From assembly GCA_037200985.1 (NCBI GenBank), contig JBBCGJ010000001.1:1154756-1218755 (forward strand): a stretch of DNA of 64,000 nt. Direction: 5' to 3'. Below, piece by piece: positions 1 through 8,821 of this stretch (its first letter is position 1; each line of letters begins with the position of its first letter). The stretch is from Rhizomicrobium sp. GTDB lineage: Bacteria; Pseudomonadota; Alphaproteobacteria; Micropepsales; Micropepsaceae. Position numbers and translations under genes: made by a program. A model generated the notes under the pieces. The model was not told where the DNA came from. It saw nothing but the letters and a program-made list of their open reading frames with translations, and did not search any database.

Positions 1-11
1 CCTTGCGAAAG

Positions 12-950
12 ATGCCGATGCGGCCCGTCCTGAAGACCAACGATCCCGTCCTGCTCAGCTTCGCGCAAAGCCTGCTTGCGCAGGAAGATATCGCCAGCGT
101 CGTGTTCGACGAGAATGCGAGCGTGATGGACGGCAGTCTGGGCATTTTGCCGCGTCGGCTGATGGTGGCCGACGAGGACGCCGAACGCGGCATGACCTTG
201 CTGCGCGAGGGGCTGGCGCGGCGTGCCGCGCCGCAGGAGATCAGCGAGGACCGGTTCCTGGGCGGCAAGCTCGTCTTGCAGCAGTTCAAGGACGGATTTC
301 GCGCCGGGCTCGATGCCGTGATGCTGGCGGCGGCGGTTCCGGCGGGCGACGGCGACGAGGTGCTGGAACTCGGCAGCGGCGCGGGCACGGCGAGCCTGTG
401 CCTCGCGACGCGCGTGCCGGGCGCGCGCCTGACCGGGGCGGAGATCGAAAGCGATCTCGTGACGCTCGCGAATCGCAACGCCACCGCCAACGGGCTGGGC
501 GAGCGCGCGGTGTTCGTGACCGTCGACGCGCTCGACCTGCCGGCGGACATGCGGCGGGACTACGATCACGTCCTGTGCAATCCGCCGTTCCACAGCGCGG
601 AGGGCGAGACCTCGCCCGACGCGGCGCGGGCGATGGCGATGCAGGACGAGGGGACCCTGCCGGCCTGGCTGGCTACGGGCCTGAAGCGCACGGCCTCGGG
701 CGGGACCTTCACGGCGATCCTGCGCGCCGACCGGCTGGGCGAGGCGCTGGCGGCGCTGCCGCAGACCGGCGTGCGGGTCATCCCGCTCTGGCCGCGCCGG
801 GACGAGCCGGCCAAGCGCGTCATCGTGCAGGCCAGGAAGGGCGCGCGGACGCCCTTCGCGCTGCTGCCGGGGCTGGTGCTGCACGAAGCCGACGGTTCCT
901 ATACCCCGCAGGCCGACGCCATCCTGCGCGGAGAGGAGGCGATTGCATGA
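12..950 (+). CDS. DUF2007 domain fused to TrmN6-like N6-adenine methyltransferase
   Basis: The first ~70 residues look like the small DUF2007 (putative signal-transducing) domain, with the block GSLGILPRRLMV. From about residue 80 a class I SAM methyltransferase follows, with the SAM loop ELGSGAGTASL and the catalytic NPPF motif typical of N6-adenine/tRNA1(Val) methyltransferases (TrmN6/YfiC group). In many alphaproteobacteria these are, from memory, two separate neighbouring genes; here one uninterrupted frame joins them. The next gene overlaps the stop by ATGA, suggesting translational coupling. The start is uncertain: ATG at 12 or 18 fit the DUF2007 N-terminus, but the frame is open to the window edge. 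Confidence 0.8.
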   Translation: MPMRPVLKTNDPVLLSFAQSLLAQEDIASVVFDENASVMDGSLGILPRRLMVADEDAERGMTLLREGLARRAAPQEISEDRFLGGKLVLQQFKDGFRAGLDAVMLAAAVPAGDGDEVLELGSGAGTASLCLATRVPGARLTGAEIESDLVTLANRNATANGLGERAVFVTVDALDLPADMRRDYDHVLCNPPFHSAEGETSPDAARAMAMQDEGTLPAWLATGLKRTASGGTFTAILRADRLGEALAALPQTGVRVIPLWPRRDEPAKRVIVQARKGARTPFALLPGLVLHEADGSYTPQADAILRGEEAIA

Positions 951-1703
951 CCCGCGGCGCGGTTGCGAGCAAGGTCCCGGCCGTCACGCTGACCTTCTGG
1001 ATCGTCAAGATCCTTGCGACCACGCTGGGCGAGACGGCCGGCGACACGGTCTCCATGACCATGCATCTCGGCTATCTCGTCGGCACCGCGATCTTTCTTG
1101 GGGCGCTTGTCGTGCTCGTCGCGCTGCAGATCGCGGCCCGCAAATTCCATCCCTTCCTCTACTGGCTGACGATCATCGCCTCGACGACGGCGGGCACCAC
1201 GATGGCGGATTTCGCCGACCGCTCGCTCGGCATCGGCTATCCCGGCGGCTCGATCCTGCTGTTCGCCGCCGTTCTGGCATCGCTCGGCGCCTGGTACTGG
1301 TCGGAGGGCGCGGTCTCGGTGCAGTCGGTGAACACGCCCCGGGTCGAGGCGTTCTACTGGCTGACCATCACCTTCTCGCAGACGCTGGGCACCGCGCTGG
1401 GGGGACTGGGCGGCGGATTCGGGCTTGGGCTATGGCGGCGGCGCGCTGGTGTTCGGCGCGGCCATCGCGGTCGTCGCCGCGCTCCATTTCTGGGCTCGCC
1501 TTTCGCCCGTCCTCTTGTTCTGGCTGGCCTTTATCCTGACGCGGCCGCTGGGCGCGACGGTGGGCGATTTCTTCGACAAGCCGCCGGAGCAGGGCGGGCT
1601 GGACGTCAGCCGGCCGATCGCCAGCGCGATTCTGGCGGCGGTCATCGTAGTATGCATTCTCATCTTCCCGCAGCGCGCCGGATCGCATCCGGGCGCCGCC
1701 TGA
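947..1703 (+). pseudogene. COG4705-like integral membrane protein, frameshifted
   Basis: The start ATG overlaps the preceding stop. The product is a multi-span membrane protein of about 250 residues with the repeated pattern FWxxK/T...TLGxTxGDxxS seen in COG4705-type proteins. The frame runs from 947 to about 1400, then continues in another frame from about 1412 to the TGA at 1701-1703. The break is at a run of six G (1399-1404): removing one G restores the expected LGDWAADSGLGYGGG continuation. This is either a real homopolymer frameshift or a sequencing error. Function is unknown. Confidence 0.7.
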
Positions 1704-1719
1704 GCTTGTTCTCGGACAA

Positions 1720-1748
1720 GCCGGACTGTAGCGTCCGGCCCTCTTTTT
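1720..1748 (+). terminator. rho-independent terminator upstream of glyQ
   Basis: The stem GCCGGAC (1720-1726) pairs with GTCCGGC (1733-1739) around a six-base loop and is followed by CCTCTTTTT. A second small hairpin, GCTTGT...ACAAGC, lies just before it. It separates the membrane-protein operon from glyQ. Confidence 0.75.
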
Positions 1749-1762
1749 GAACGGGCATTGCC

Positions 1763-2641
1763 GTGGCCAAGACATTCCAGGACCTGATTCTGACGCTCCA
1801 GAATTTCTGGGCATCGAAAGGTTGCCTGATCCTCCAGCCTTACGACGACCAGATGGGCGCGGGCACCTTCCATCCGGCGACGACGCTGCGCGCGCTGGGG
1901 CCGCGGCCGTGGCGCGCCGCCTATGTCCAGCCGTCGCGGCGGCCCAAGGACGGGCGCTATGGCGAGAACCCGAACCGGCTGCAGCACTATTACCAGTTCC
2001 AGGTGATCATGAAGCCGGCGCCTTCCGACATCCAGGACCTTTATCTGGAAAGCGTGCGCGCCATCGGGCTCGATCCGGCGCTGCACGACGTCCGTTTCGT
2101 GGAAGATGATTGGGAAAGCCCGACGCTGGGCGCCTGGGGGCTCGGCTGGGAGGTGTGGTGCGACGGGATGGAGATTTCCCAGTTCACGTACTTTCAGCAG
2201 GTCGGCGGCATCGATTGCGATCCGGTGTCGGCGGAGATCACCTACGGCCTCGAGCGGCTCGCGATGTATGTGCAGAACGTCGAGTTCGTCTACGACCTCG
2301 CCTTCAATGAGCAGTTCCGCTACGGCGAGGTGTTCCACCAGGCCGAGCAGGAATTCTCCGCCTACAATTTCGAGATGGCGGATACGGACATCCTGTTCCA
2401 GCACTTCAAGGATGCCGAGAAGCAGTGCCAGGAGCTGATCGCCGGCAACAAGAAGCTGGCGCTGCCGGCCTATGACCAGTGCATCAAGGCTAGCCACACC
2501 TTCAACCTGCTCGACGCGCGCGGCGTGATCAGCGTGACGGAGCGCGCCGCCTATATCGGCCGCGTGCGGGCGCTGGCGAAGGCGTGCTGCGAGGCCTGGC
2601 TGGCGACGCCGATGGGCGACTACAAGCCGAGGTTCGGGTGA
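1763..2641 (+). CDS. glyQ: glycyl-tRNA synthetase alpha subunit
   Basis: Catalytic (class II) subunit of the alpha2beta2 bacterial glycyl-tRNA synthetase, which charges tRNA-Gly in the cytoplasm. The 292-residue product has the family-typical N-terminus with [12 protein letters not shown], then [16 protein letters not shown] and the conserved YVQPSRRP block. The start is a GTG at 1763, which matches the usual N-terminus exactly; no ATG fits. glyS follows after 3 bases, so the two subunits are in one operon. Confidence 0.97.
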   Translation: MAKTFQDLILTLQNFWASKGCLILQPYDDQMGAGTFHPATTLRALGPRPWRAAYVQPSRRPKDGRYGENPNRLQHYYQFQVIMKPAPSDIQDLYLESVRAIGLDPALHDVRFVEDDWESPTLGAWGLGWEVWCDGMEISQFTYFQQVGGIDCDPVSAEITYGLERLAMYVQNVEFVYDLAFNEQFRYGEVFHQAEQEFSAYNFEMADTDILFQHFKDAEKQCQELIAGNKKLALPAYDQCIKASHTFNLLDARGVISVTERAAYIGRVRALAKACCEAWLATPMGDYKPRFG

Positions 2642-2644
2642 GCG

Positions 2645-4888
2645 ATGTCTGACCTTCTGCTCGAACTTTTCAGCGAAGAAATCCCGGCGCGCATGCAGGC
2701 GCAGGCGGCGCGGGACTTGGAACGGCTGGTCGTCGGCGCGCTGTCGGATCGCGGGCTGTTGTTCGAGGGTGTCAAGGCCTTCGCGGGGCCGCGGCGGCTG
2801 ACGCTGGCGGTGAGCGGCCTGCCGGCGAAGCAGCCGGACGTCTCGGAAGAGAAGAAGGGCCCGCGCGTCGGCGCGCCGGACAAGGCGGTGCAGGGCTTCC
2901 TGCGCTCGGCCGGCGTGAAGCTCAAGGATTGCGAGACGCGCGACGACGGCAAGGGGCCGTTCTATGTCGCTGTGATCGCGTTGAAGGGTCGCGCGACCGC
3001 CGACGTGATCGCGGACTTTCTGCCCGATTTGCTGGCCAAGCTGCCCTGGCCGAAATCGATGCGCTGGCCGCAGGAGTCTTTAACGCCAGCCGGGCAAGGC
3101 CCGTCTGGCGCGAACGCACCGGTGCGCTGGGTGCGGCCGCTGCATTCCATATTGTGCACGCTGGACGGCGAGGTCGTGTCGTTCACGTTTGCTGGGGTGG
3201 CCAGCAATAACCGCACGCGCGGCCACCGGTTCCTGTCGAGCGGCGAGATCGCGGTCAAAAGGTTCGAGGATTACGCCAGGAAGCTGCGCGAGGCGCATGT
3301 CGTGCTCGACGCCGAGGAACGCAAGGCGATCATCTTCGAGGGCGTGAAGGGCGCCGCCTTCGTGCACGGGCTGGAGATGATCCCGGATGAGGGGCTGCTG
3401 GACGAGGTCTGCGGCCTGGTGGAATGGCCGGTGGTGCTGATCGGCGCCATCGAGGACCAGTTCATGGACGTGCCGCCGGAAATTTTGCAAACGGCGATGC
3501 GGACGCATCAAAAGTATTTCAGCCTGCGCGATCCCGCGACCGGAAAATTCGCGAACCGCTTCGCGCTGGTTGCGAACATGATCGCCGAGGACGGCGGCAT
3601 CAAGATCGTGGCGGGCAATGAGCGGGTGTTGCGGGCGCGGTTGAGCGACGCGAGCTTCTTTTGGTTCCGAGATAAGCAATGGAGGCTAAACAATCGAGTT
3701 ATCGATCTGGCAGAGGTTGTTTTTCATGGCGAGCTTGGGAGTCAGTTTGCTCGTACTCTTCGTGTCAGTGCTCTTTCAGGCCTTATCGCGACTGCGATTG
3801 GCGCCGACTCGGTGTTGGCACGAAGAGCCGGTTGGCTGGCCAAAGTCGATCTTGTCAGCGACGTGGTTGGAGAGTTCCCTGAGCTGCAAGGTGTCATGGG
3901 AAGCTACTATGCATTGAATGATGGCGAGCCGCCGGAGATCGCCGCCGCGATCCGCGAACAATATCGTCCGCAAGGACCTAGCGATGTTGTCCCGAACTCG
4001 CCGGTATCGGTCGCCTTGTCTCTTGCCGACAAGATTGACACTGCGGTCGGATTTTTCGGAATTGGACTGAAGCCAACTGGCTCAAGTGATCCGTATGCAT
4101 TGCGAAGATCTGCTCTTGGAGTCATCCGCATAATTCTTGCCAACGAAATCAGGCTCGAGCTTCGCAAGGTAATTGCGATGGCTTTCTCCCTGCACGTGCA
4201 AAAGAGAGTTGAACCGGCTTACTTCGCGCGAAGCACTAAAATTCCGCTGTCGCTGTTAGGCACGCCGAAACATGCAGAGGCGGAGCTGGAGGCATTAAAC
4301 GGCGCGCTGGATGAAGCCATTGCTCTTGCGCGATCAAGCACTTCTCAGCCCGTTGATCAGTTAGACGAAATTCTTTCTTTCTTTGAAGAGAGGCTGAAGG
4401 TTGCCCTCCGCGAAAAAGGCACACGTCACGATCTGATCGATGCGGTGTTCTCGCTTGGTAATGAGGACGATTTGGTTCGGTTGGTGGCCCGCGTCGAGGT
4501 GTTGCAGGCCTTCCTGAAGACCGACGACGGCGCGAACCTGCTCACGGCTTATCGCCGCGCGGCGAATATCCTGAAAGCCGAGGAGAAGAAGGACAAGATC
4601 GCCTATGACGGCGAACCCGATCCGGAGGCGTTCGCCCTCCGGGAGGAGAAGGCGCTGTTTGTCGAACTCGCCACCGCTTCGGAACTAATCAAGGCCGAGA
4701 TCGAGCGCGAGCGCTTCGCCGAGGCGATGGGCGTGATGGCGCGGCTGCGCGGGCCGGTCGATGCCTTCTTCGAGAAGGTCACGGTGAACGACAAGGACGC
4801 GAACCTGCGCAAGAACCGGCTGCTGTTGCTGTCGCGGCTGCGCGCGACGCTGCACACGGTCGCTGATTTTTCGAAGATGGAGGGCTGA
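2645..4888 (+). CDS. glyS: glycyl-tRNA synthetase beta subunit (mosaic gene)
   Basis: The beta subunit carries the tRNA-recognition and HD-like domains of bacterial GlyRS. It is 747 residues, close to family length, and full-length in frame. Conserved blocks include LLLELFSEEIPARMQ at the start, HQKYFSL in the middle and KPTGSSDPYALRR. It is co-transcribed with glyQ. Residues about 341-612 (DNA ~3665-4480) are encoded by DNA with clearly lower GC and different codon choice from both flanks, although the protein remains conserved. This points to replacement of an internal segment by recombination or to an assembly chimera. Confidence 0.95.
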   Translation: MSDLLLELFSEEIPARMQAQAARDLERLVVGALSDRGLLFEGVKAFAGPRRLTLAVSGLPAKQPDVSEEKKGPRVGAPDKAVQGFLRSAGVKLKDCETRDDGKGPFYVAVIALKGRATADVIADFLPDLLAKLPWPKSMRWPQESLTPAGQGPSGANAPVRWVRPLHSILCTLDGEVVSFTFAGVASNNRTRGHRFLSSGEIAVKRFEDYARKLREAHVVLDAEERKAIIFEGVKGAAFVHGLEMIPDEGLLDEVCGLVEWPVVLIGAIEDQFMDVPPEILQTAMRTHQKYFSLRDPATGKFANRFALVANMIAEDGGIKIVAGNERVLRARLSDASFFWFRDKQWRLNNRVIDLAEVVFHGELGSQFARTLRVSALSGLIATAIGADSVLARRAGWLAKVDLVSDVVGEFPELQGVMGSYYALNDGEPPEIAAAIREQYRPQGPSDVVPNSPVSVALSLADKIDTAVGFFGIGLKPTGSSDPYALRRSALGVIRIILANEIRLELRKVIAMAFSLHVQKRVEPAYFARSTKIPLSLLGTPKHAEAELEALNGALDEAIALARSSTSQPVDQLDEILSFFEERLKVALREKGTRHDLIDAVFSLGNEDDLVRLVARVEVLQAFLKTDDGANLLTAYRRAANILKAEEKKDKIAYDGEPDPEAFALREEKALFVELATASELIKAEIERERFAEAMGVMARLRGPVDAFFEKVTVNDKDANLRKNRLLLLSRLRATLHTVADFSKMEG
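3665..4480 (+). other. low-GC recombinant-looking block inside glyS
   Basis: Sampled 60-base lines here have roughly 45-53% GC, against well above 60% in the flanking parts of the same gene. Codons such as TTA, AAT, TCT and CTT, rare elsewhere, are common. The reading frame and conserved GlyRS-beta motifs are intact. The edges were placed by eye and may be off by some tens of bases. Confidence 0.6.
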
Positions 4889-4890
4889 AT

Positions 4891-5040
4891 TTCCTCCCCC
4901 GCTGTTGCGGGGAGGTGGCACGCCGTAGCGCAGCGGAGGCGTGACGGAGGGGGCCAACCACCGCGGGCGCCGCTCGGCGGCGCCAGGGCCCCTCCGCCTC
5001 GCTGCGCTCGGCACCTCCCCCGCAAACGCGGGGGAGGAAA
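4891..5040. repeat. large palindromic intergenic element
   Basis: An imperfect inverted repeat of about 150 bases with end arms TTCCTCCCCCGC (4891-4902) and GCGGGGGAGGAA (5028-5039). Each end also folds as its own small hairpin, and a GC-rich inner palindrome lies near 4960. It fills the gap between convergent glyS and the DUF4242 gene and could act as a bidirectional terminator. Confidence 0.75.
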
Positions 5041-5041
5041 A

Positions 5042-5329
5042 CTATGCCCCGTCCTTCTCCGTCGTCGGATCGATCATCTTGCGGACCTCTGTGATCTTGG
5101 TCGCGGGGAAGCCGCTCTGCTCGGCGTGCTTGCGGATGATCGCCTCGTCCTTGGCGAGATAGACGCAGAACGTCTTGTCGGCCGCGACATAGCTTTCCTG
5201 CCACTGGATGTCCGGCCCCAGCGCCTTCAGCACCTCGTTGGACTTGGCGGCGGCGCCCTTGAGCTGCTCGCGCTCGAAGGAGCCGACGGCGGGAATGTCG
5301 CGTTCGATGATGAATTTTCTCAACGTCAT
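5042..5329 (-). CDS. DUF4242 domain protein
   Basis: A 95-residue protein with the DUF4242 pattern: N-terminal FIIERDIPAVG, central YVAADKTFCVYLA and a C-terminal helix ending KITEVRKMIDP. The family is small, cytosolic and ferredoxin-like in fold, and some members are annotated as nickel-binding; no role can be assigned here. The gene lies 18 bases downstream of the MAPEG gene on the same strand, so the two probably form an operon. Confidence 0.8.
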   Translation of the reverse strand: MTLRKFIIERDIPAVGSFEREQLKGAAAKSNEVLKALGPDIQWQESYVAADKTFCVYLAKDEAIIRKHAEQSGFPATKITEVRKMIDPTTEKDGA

Positions 5330-5347
5330 GGCATCGCTCCTTTTCGG

Positions 5348-5746
5348 TTAGCCGCCGAGCGGCGGAAGGAAGAAGAACACCCACATCGCCAGCACCGCGA
5401 AATTCGACAGCGCGAACAGCGCGGCGCGGTGCGAGCGCTTGTCGTAGGTCAGGTGCACGGCGCTGTGTGCGGCGCGCAGGGCGACGTAGATCCAGGCCAG
5501 CCAGAGCATCGTGTCGTCGACCCGCCCGGCAAGGATCGCCATCAGGCAGACGATATAGAACAGGACCGGCATTTCCAGCAGGTCGGCGAAATTGGGATTG
5601 TGCGTGCCGCCGGGGATATCGCCCGTGGCGCTGTTCTGCACCTCGGACCGGCCGCCGAACATGCGCCGGGCGGGAACGAAGAGCAGGACGAAGAAGGTGA
5701 TTCCGGCGAGTACGCCCATGGGCGCGAAAAGGGGACTTTGGGTCAT
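5348..5746 (-). CDS. MAPEG-family membrane protein
   Basis: A 132-residue protein with four hydrophobic segments, the usual size and topology of the MAPEG family (microsomal glutathione S-transferase-like). The NPNFADLLEMPVLFY region matches the conserved second helix, and RAAHSAVHL the third. In bacteria these proteins have mostly undefined roles, with some acting on lipid or electrophile substrates. It is the first gene of a two-gene operon with DUF4242. Confidence 0.8.
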   Translation of the reverse strand: MTQSPLFAPMGVLAGITFFVLLFVPARRMFGGRSEVQNSATGDIPGGTHNPNFADLLEMPVLFYIVCLMAILAGRVDDTMLWLAWIYVALRAAHSAVHLTYDKRSHRAALFALSNFAVLAMWVFFFLPPLGG

Positions 5747-5793
5747 GAACGATTCCCGGGTGGCGGCGGGACGTTAGCGCCGCCACACCCCTC

Positions 5794-5922
5794 TGTCATG
5801 GCCCGCGAATGCGGGCCACCCGGTTGTCGACCCGTACCGGCATCGGGCGTGTTGTCATCTCCCCAGGTGCCGAGAATAGTGCTCTACGATCATCTGGGTG
5901 CCCGCATTCGCGGGCCATGACA
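5794..5922. repeat. GTCAT/ATGAC palindromic repeat pair
   Basis: TGTCATGGCCCGCGAATGCG begins at 5794 and its reverse complement ends at 5922 (GCATTCGCGGGCCATGACA). Each half is itself a hairpin (CCCGC..GCGGG). It lies upstream of ppdK. It belongs to the dispersed repeat family described in the findings. Confidence 0.8.
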
Positions 5923-5953
5923 CTTTTTTGAGAACCACGGCACGGACAAGGCA

Positions 5954-8629
5954 ATGGCAAAGTGGGTCTATTCGTTCGGTAACGGCACCGCTGAGGGGGA
6001 GGCCGGGATGCGGAACCTGCTCGGCGGCAAGGGCGCCAACCTCGCCGAGATGAGCAATCTGGGGCTTCCCGTCCCGCCCGGTTTTTCGATCACCACCGAG
6101 GTCTGCACCTATTACTACGCCCATGGCGAGAGCTATCCGGCCGACCTGAAGCCGGAGGTCGAGGCGGCGCTGGCGCGCGTCGGCGATCTGGCGGGCGGCC
6201 GGCTCGGCGATCCGGCGCGGCCGCTGCTGGTCTCGGTCCGCTCGGGCGCGCGGGTTTCGATGCCCGGCATGATGGACACGGTGCTCAATCTCGGCCTCAA
6301 CGCCGAAACGACCGAAGGGCTGGCCCGCATCACCGGCGACGCGCGTTTCGCCTACGATTCCTATCGCCGTTTCATCCAGATGTATTCCGATGTCGTGCTC
6401 GGCGTCGAGCATTCGGTGTTCGAGGAAATCCTGGACAGCGAGAAGGAGGATCGGGGGTTCGAGCTCGACACCGAATTGTCCGCCGAGGATCTCAAGAAGA
6501 TCGCCGGCCTGTTCAAGGCCCGTGTCGCCAAGACGCTGGGTCGGCCGTTCCCGGAAGACGTGCATGAGCAGCTCTGGGGCGCGATCGGCGCGGTGTTCGG
6601 CTCCTGGCAGAGCCCGCGCGCCAACACCTATCGCCGCATCCACAACATCCCGGAGGACTGGGGAACGGCGGTGACGGTGCAGGCGATGGTGTTCGGCAAT
6701 CGCGGCGAGACCTCGGCCACCGGCGTCGCCTTCACGCGCGACCCCTCCACGGGTGAAAAACTCCTCTACGGCGAGTTCCTGATCAACGCCCAGGGCGAGG
6801 ACGTCGTCGCCGGCATCCGCACGCCGCAGTCGATCTCGAAGGTGGTGCGCGAGCGCCAAGGCGCCAAACGGCTCTCGATGGAAGAGGCGATGCCGAAGGC
6901 CTTCGCCGAGCTGAAGGCGATCTGCGACCGGCTGGAGACCCACTATCGCGACATGCAGGACCTCGAATTTACCGTGCAGGAAGGCACGCTCTTCATGCTC
7001 CAGACCCGCGGCGGCAAGCGCACCGCGGAAGCCGCGCTCAAGATCGCAGTCGACATGGAGCGCGAAGGCCTGATCGACAAGCACGCCGCGGTGGCGCGTG
7101 TCGATCCGTCGGCGCTGGACCAGCTACTGCATCCGACGCTCGATCCCAACTCCCCGCGCGAGCAGATCGCGGCCGGCCTGGCGGCGTCGCCGGGAGCGGC
7201 CACCGGCGAGGCCGTGTTCACCGCCGACGAGGCGGAGAAGCTCGCGGCCGAGAACCGCGACGTCATCCTGGTGCGCACCGAGACGAGCCCCGAGGACATC
7301 CACGGCATGCATGCGGCGCGGGGCATCCTCACCGCGCGCGGCGGCATGACGAGCCATGCCGCCGTGGTGGCGCGCGGCATGGGGCGGCCCTGCGTCTCCG
7401 GCGCGGGCGCGATCAAGATCGACGTCGCGGGCGGCGTGATGGTCTGCGGCCGCCACACGGTGAGGCGCGGCGACATCATCACGATCGACGGCAGCAGCGG
7501 CACCGTGTTCAAGGGCCGGGTCGAGCTGCGCCAGCCCGAGCTCACCGGCGATTTCGGCGTGCTGATGGGCTGGGCGGATTCGATCCGTACCCTGAAGGTC
7601 CGCACCAATGCCGACACGCCGGAGGACGCCGCGACGGCGCGGAAGTTTGGAGCCGAAGGCATAGGATTGTGCCGCACCGAGCACATGTTCTTCGACTCCG
7701 ATCGCATCGTCGCGGTGCGCCAGATGATCCTGGCCGACGCGAAGGCCGACCGCGAGGCGGCGCTGGCCAAATTGCTGCCGATGCAGCGCCAGGATTTCGA
7801 GGGCATCTTCAAGGCGATGGAAGGGCTTCCCGTCACCATCCGCCTGCTCGATCCGCCGCTGCACGAATTTTTGCCGCAGAAGGACGAGGAGATCGCCGAG
7901 GTGGCGCGCGCCGCCGGCAGCGATCCCGGCAAGCTGCGCGCCCGCGCCATCGCGCTGCACGAATCCAATCCGATGCTCGGCCATCGCGGCGTGCGCCTCG
8001 GCATCACCTATCCCGAGATCTACGAGATGCAGGTGCGCGCCATACTGGAGGCGGCGCTGAACGTACGGGATGCGGGCGGGGCGCCGGTGCAGCTCGAGAT
8101 CATGGTGCCGCTGGTGGCGTTCAAGACCGAGCTCGACCGCATCAAGGAGCGCATCGACGCGGTGGCCGCCGCGGTGGCGTCCGAGCGCGGAAAATCGCCG
8201 GATTACATGGTTGGAACGATGATCGAGCTGCCGCGCGCCGCTCTGCGCGCGAAGGAGATCGCGGAGAGCGCGGAATTCTTCTCCTTTGGCACCAACGATC
8301 TGACGCAGACGACCATCGGAATCAGCCGCGACGACGCCGGCGGCTTCCTCACGGAGTATCTCAACAAGGGCGTGATCGCGCGCGATCCCTTCGTGAGCAT
8401 CGACGTCGACGGCGTCGGCGAGCTCGTGCGCATCGCAGCGGAGCGGGGACGCGCTGCACGCGCGAACCTCAAGCTCGGCATCTGCGGCGAGCATGGCGGC
8501 GATCCGGATTCGATCCGATTCTGCCACGACTGCGGGTTGGATTACGTGTCGTGCTCGCCGTTCCGCGTGCCCGTCGCGCGTCTCGCCGCGGCGCAGGCGG
8601 CGCTCGCAAACCGCAAGTCCGACGATTGA
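5954..8629 (+). CDS. ppdK: pyruvate, phosphate dikinase
   Basis: Interconverts pyruvate + ATP + Pi and PEP + AMP + PPi in the cytoplasm. The 891-residue length is normal. Seen in order: an N-terminal ATP-grasp domain beginning KWVYSFGNG with GGKGANLAEM, the swivelling phosphohistidine domain with GGMTSHAAVVARG (catalytic His about residue 468), and the C-terminal PEP-binding TIM barrel with GLCRTEHMF and GICGEHGGDP containing the active-site Cys. It stands alone between repeat-rich spacers, so it is probably monocistronic. Confidence 0.97.
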   Translation: MAKWVYSFGNGTAEGEAGMRNLLGGKGANLAEMSNLGLPVPPGFSITTEVCTYYYAHGESYPADLKPEVEAALARVGDLAGGRLGDPARPLLVSVRSGARVSMPGMMDTVLNLGLNAETTEGLARITGDARFAYDSYRRFIQMYSDVVLGVEHSVFEEILDSEKEDRGFELDTELSAEDLKKIAGLFKARVAKTLGRPFPEDVHEQLWGAIGAVFGSWQSPRANTYRRIHNIPEDWGTAVTVQAMVFGNRGETSATGVAFTRDPSTGEKLLYGEFLINAQGEDVVAGIRTPQSISKVVRERQGAKRLSMEEAMPKAFAELKAICDRLETHYRDMQDLEFTVQEGTLFMLQTRGGKRTAEAALKIAVDMEREGLIDKHAAVARVDPSALDQLLHPTLDPNSPREQIAAGLAASPGAATGEAVFTADEAEKLAAENRDVILVRTETSPEDIHGMHAARGILTARGGMTSHAAVVARGMGRPCVSGAGAIKIDVAGGVMVCGRHTVRRGDIITIDGSSGTVFKGRVELRQPELTGDFGVLMGWADSIRTLKVRTNADTPEDAATARKFGAEGIGLCRTEHMFFDSDRIVAVRQMILADAKADREAALAKLLPMQRQDFEGIFKAMEGLPVTIRLLDPPLHEFLPQKDEEIAEVARAAGSDPGKLRARAIALHESNPMLGHRGVRLGITYPEIYEMQVRAILEAALNVRDAGGAPVQLEIMVPLVAFKTELDRIKERIDAVAAAVASERGKSPDYMVGTMIELPRAALRAKEIAESAEFFSFGTNDLTQTTIGISRDDAGGFLTEYLNKGVIARDPFVSIDVDGVGELVRIAAERGRAARANLKLGICGEHGGDPDSIRFCHDCGLDYVSCSPFRVPVARLAAAQAALANRKSDD

Positions 8630-8648
8630 TCCCTGTACGGACGATGCA

Positions 8649-8667
8649 GGAAAACCCTGGGTTTTTC
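8649..8667 (+). terminator. possible terminator after ppdK
   Basis: A short palindrome, GAAAACCC tg GGTTTTTC, lies 20 bases after the ppdK stop and ends in a run of T. The stem is short and AT-rich, so this is only a candidate. Confidence 0.4.
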
Positions 8668-8821
8668 GACGTCAAATGACGCGGCGTCACGAATAAGCAA
8701 TTTTTGATTTGACGATTCGATTTTTTGTCGGCACAAGCCGCGCTCACATCGAGGGCGGGGACCATTCGGAATTGCTTTTTTATCGTGAACTGAAATCCGA
8801 AAGAGTCAGAGAGCCGAAATC

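Noticed and set aside
398-1750. Long frame covering the 5' gene and membrane gene
   Set aside because: Its first part is a shadow of the methyltransferase frame; only the portion from 947 is real, and it ends at a frameshift.
1430-2497. Minus-strand frame of 355 residues over glyQ
   Set aside because: Antisense shadow caused by high GC; glyQ is certain.
4891-5040. Possible CRISPR or structured RNA
   Set aside because: It is a single large palindrome without regular spacers or conserved RNA features.
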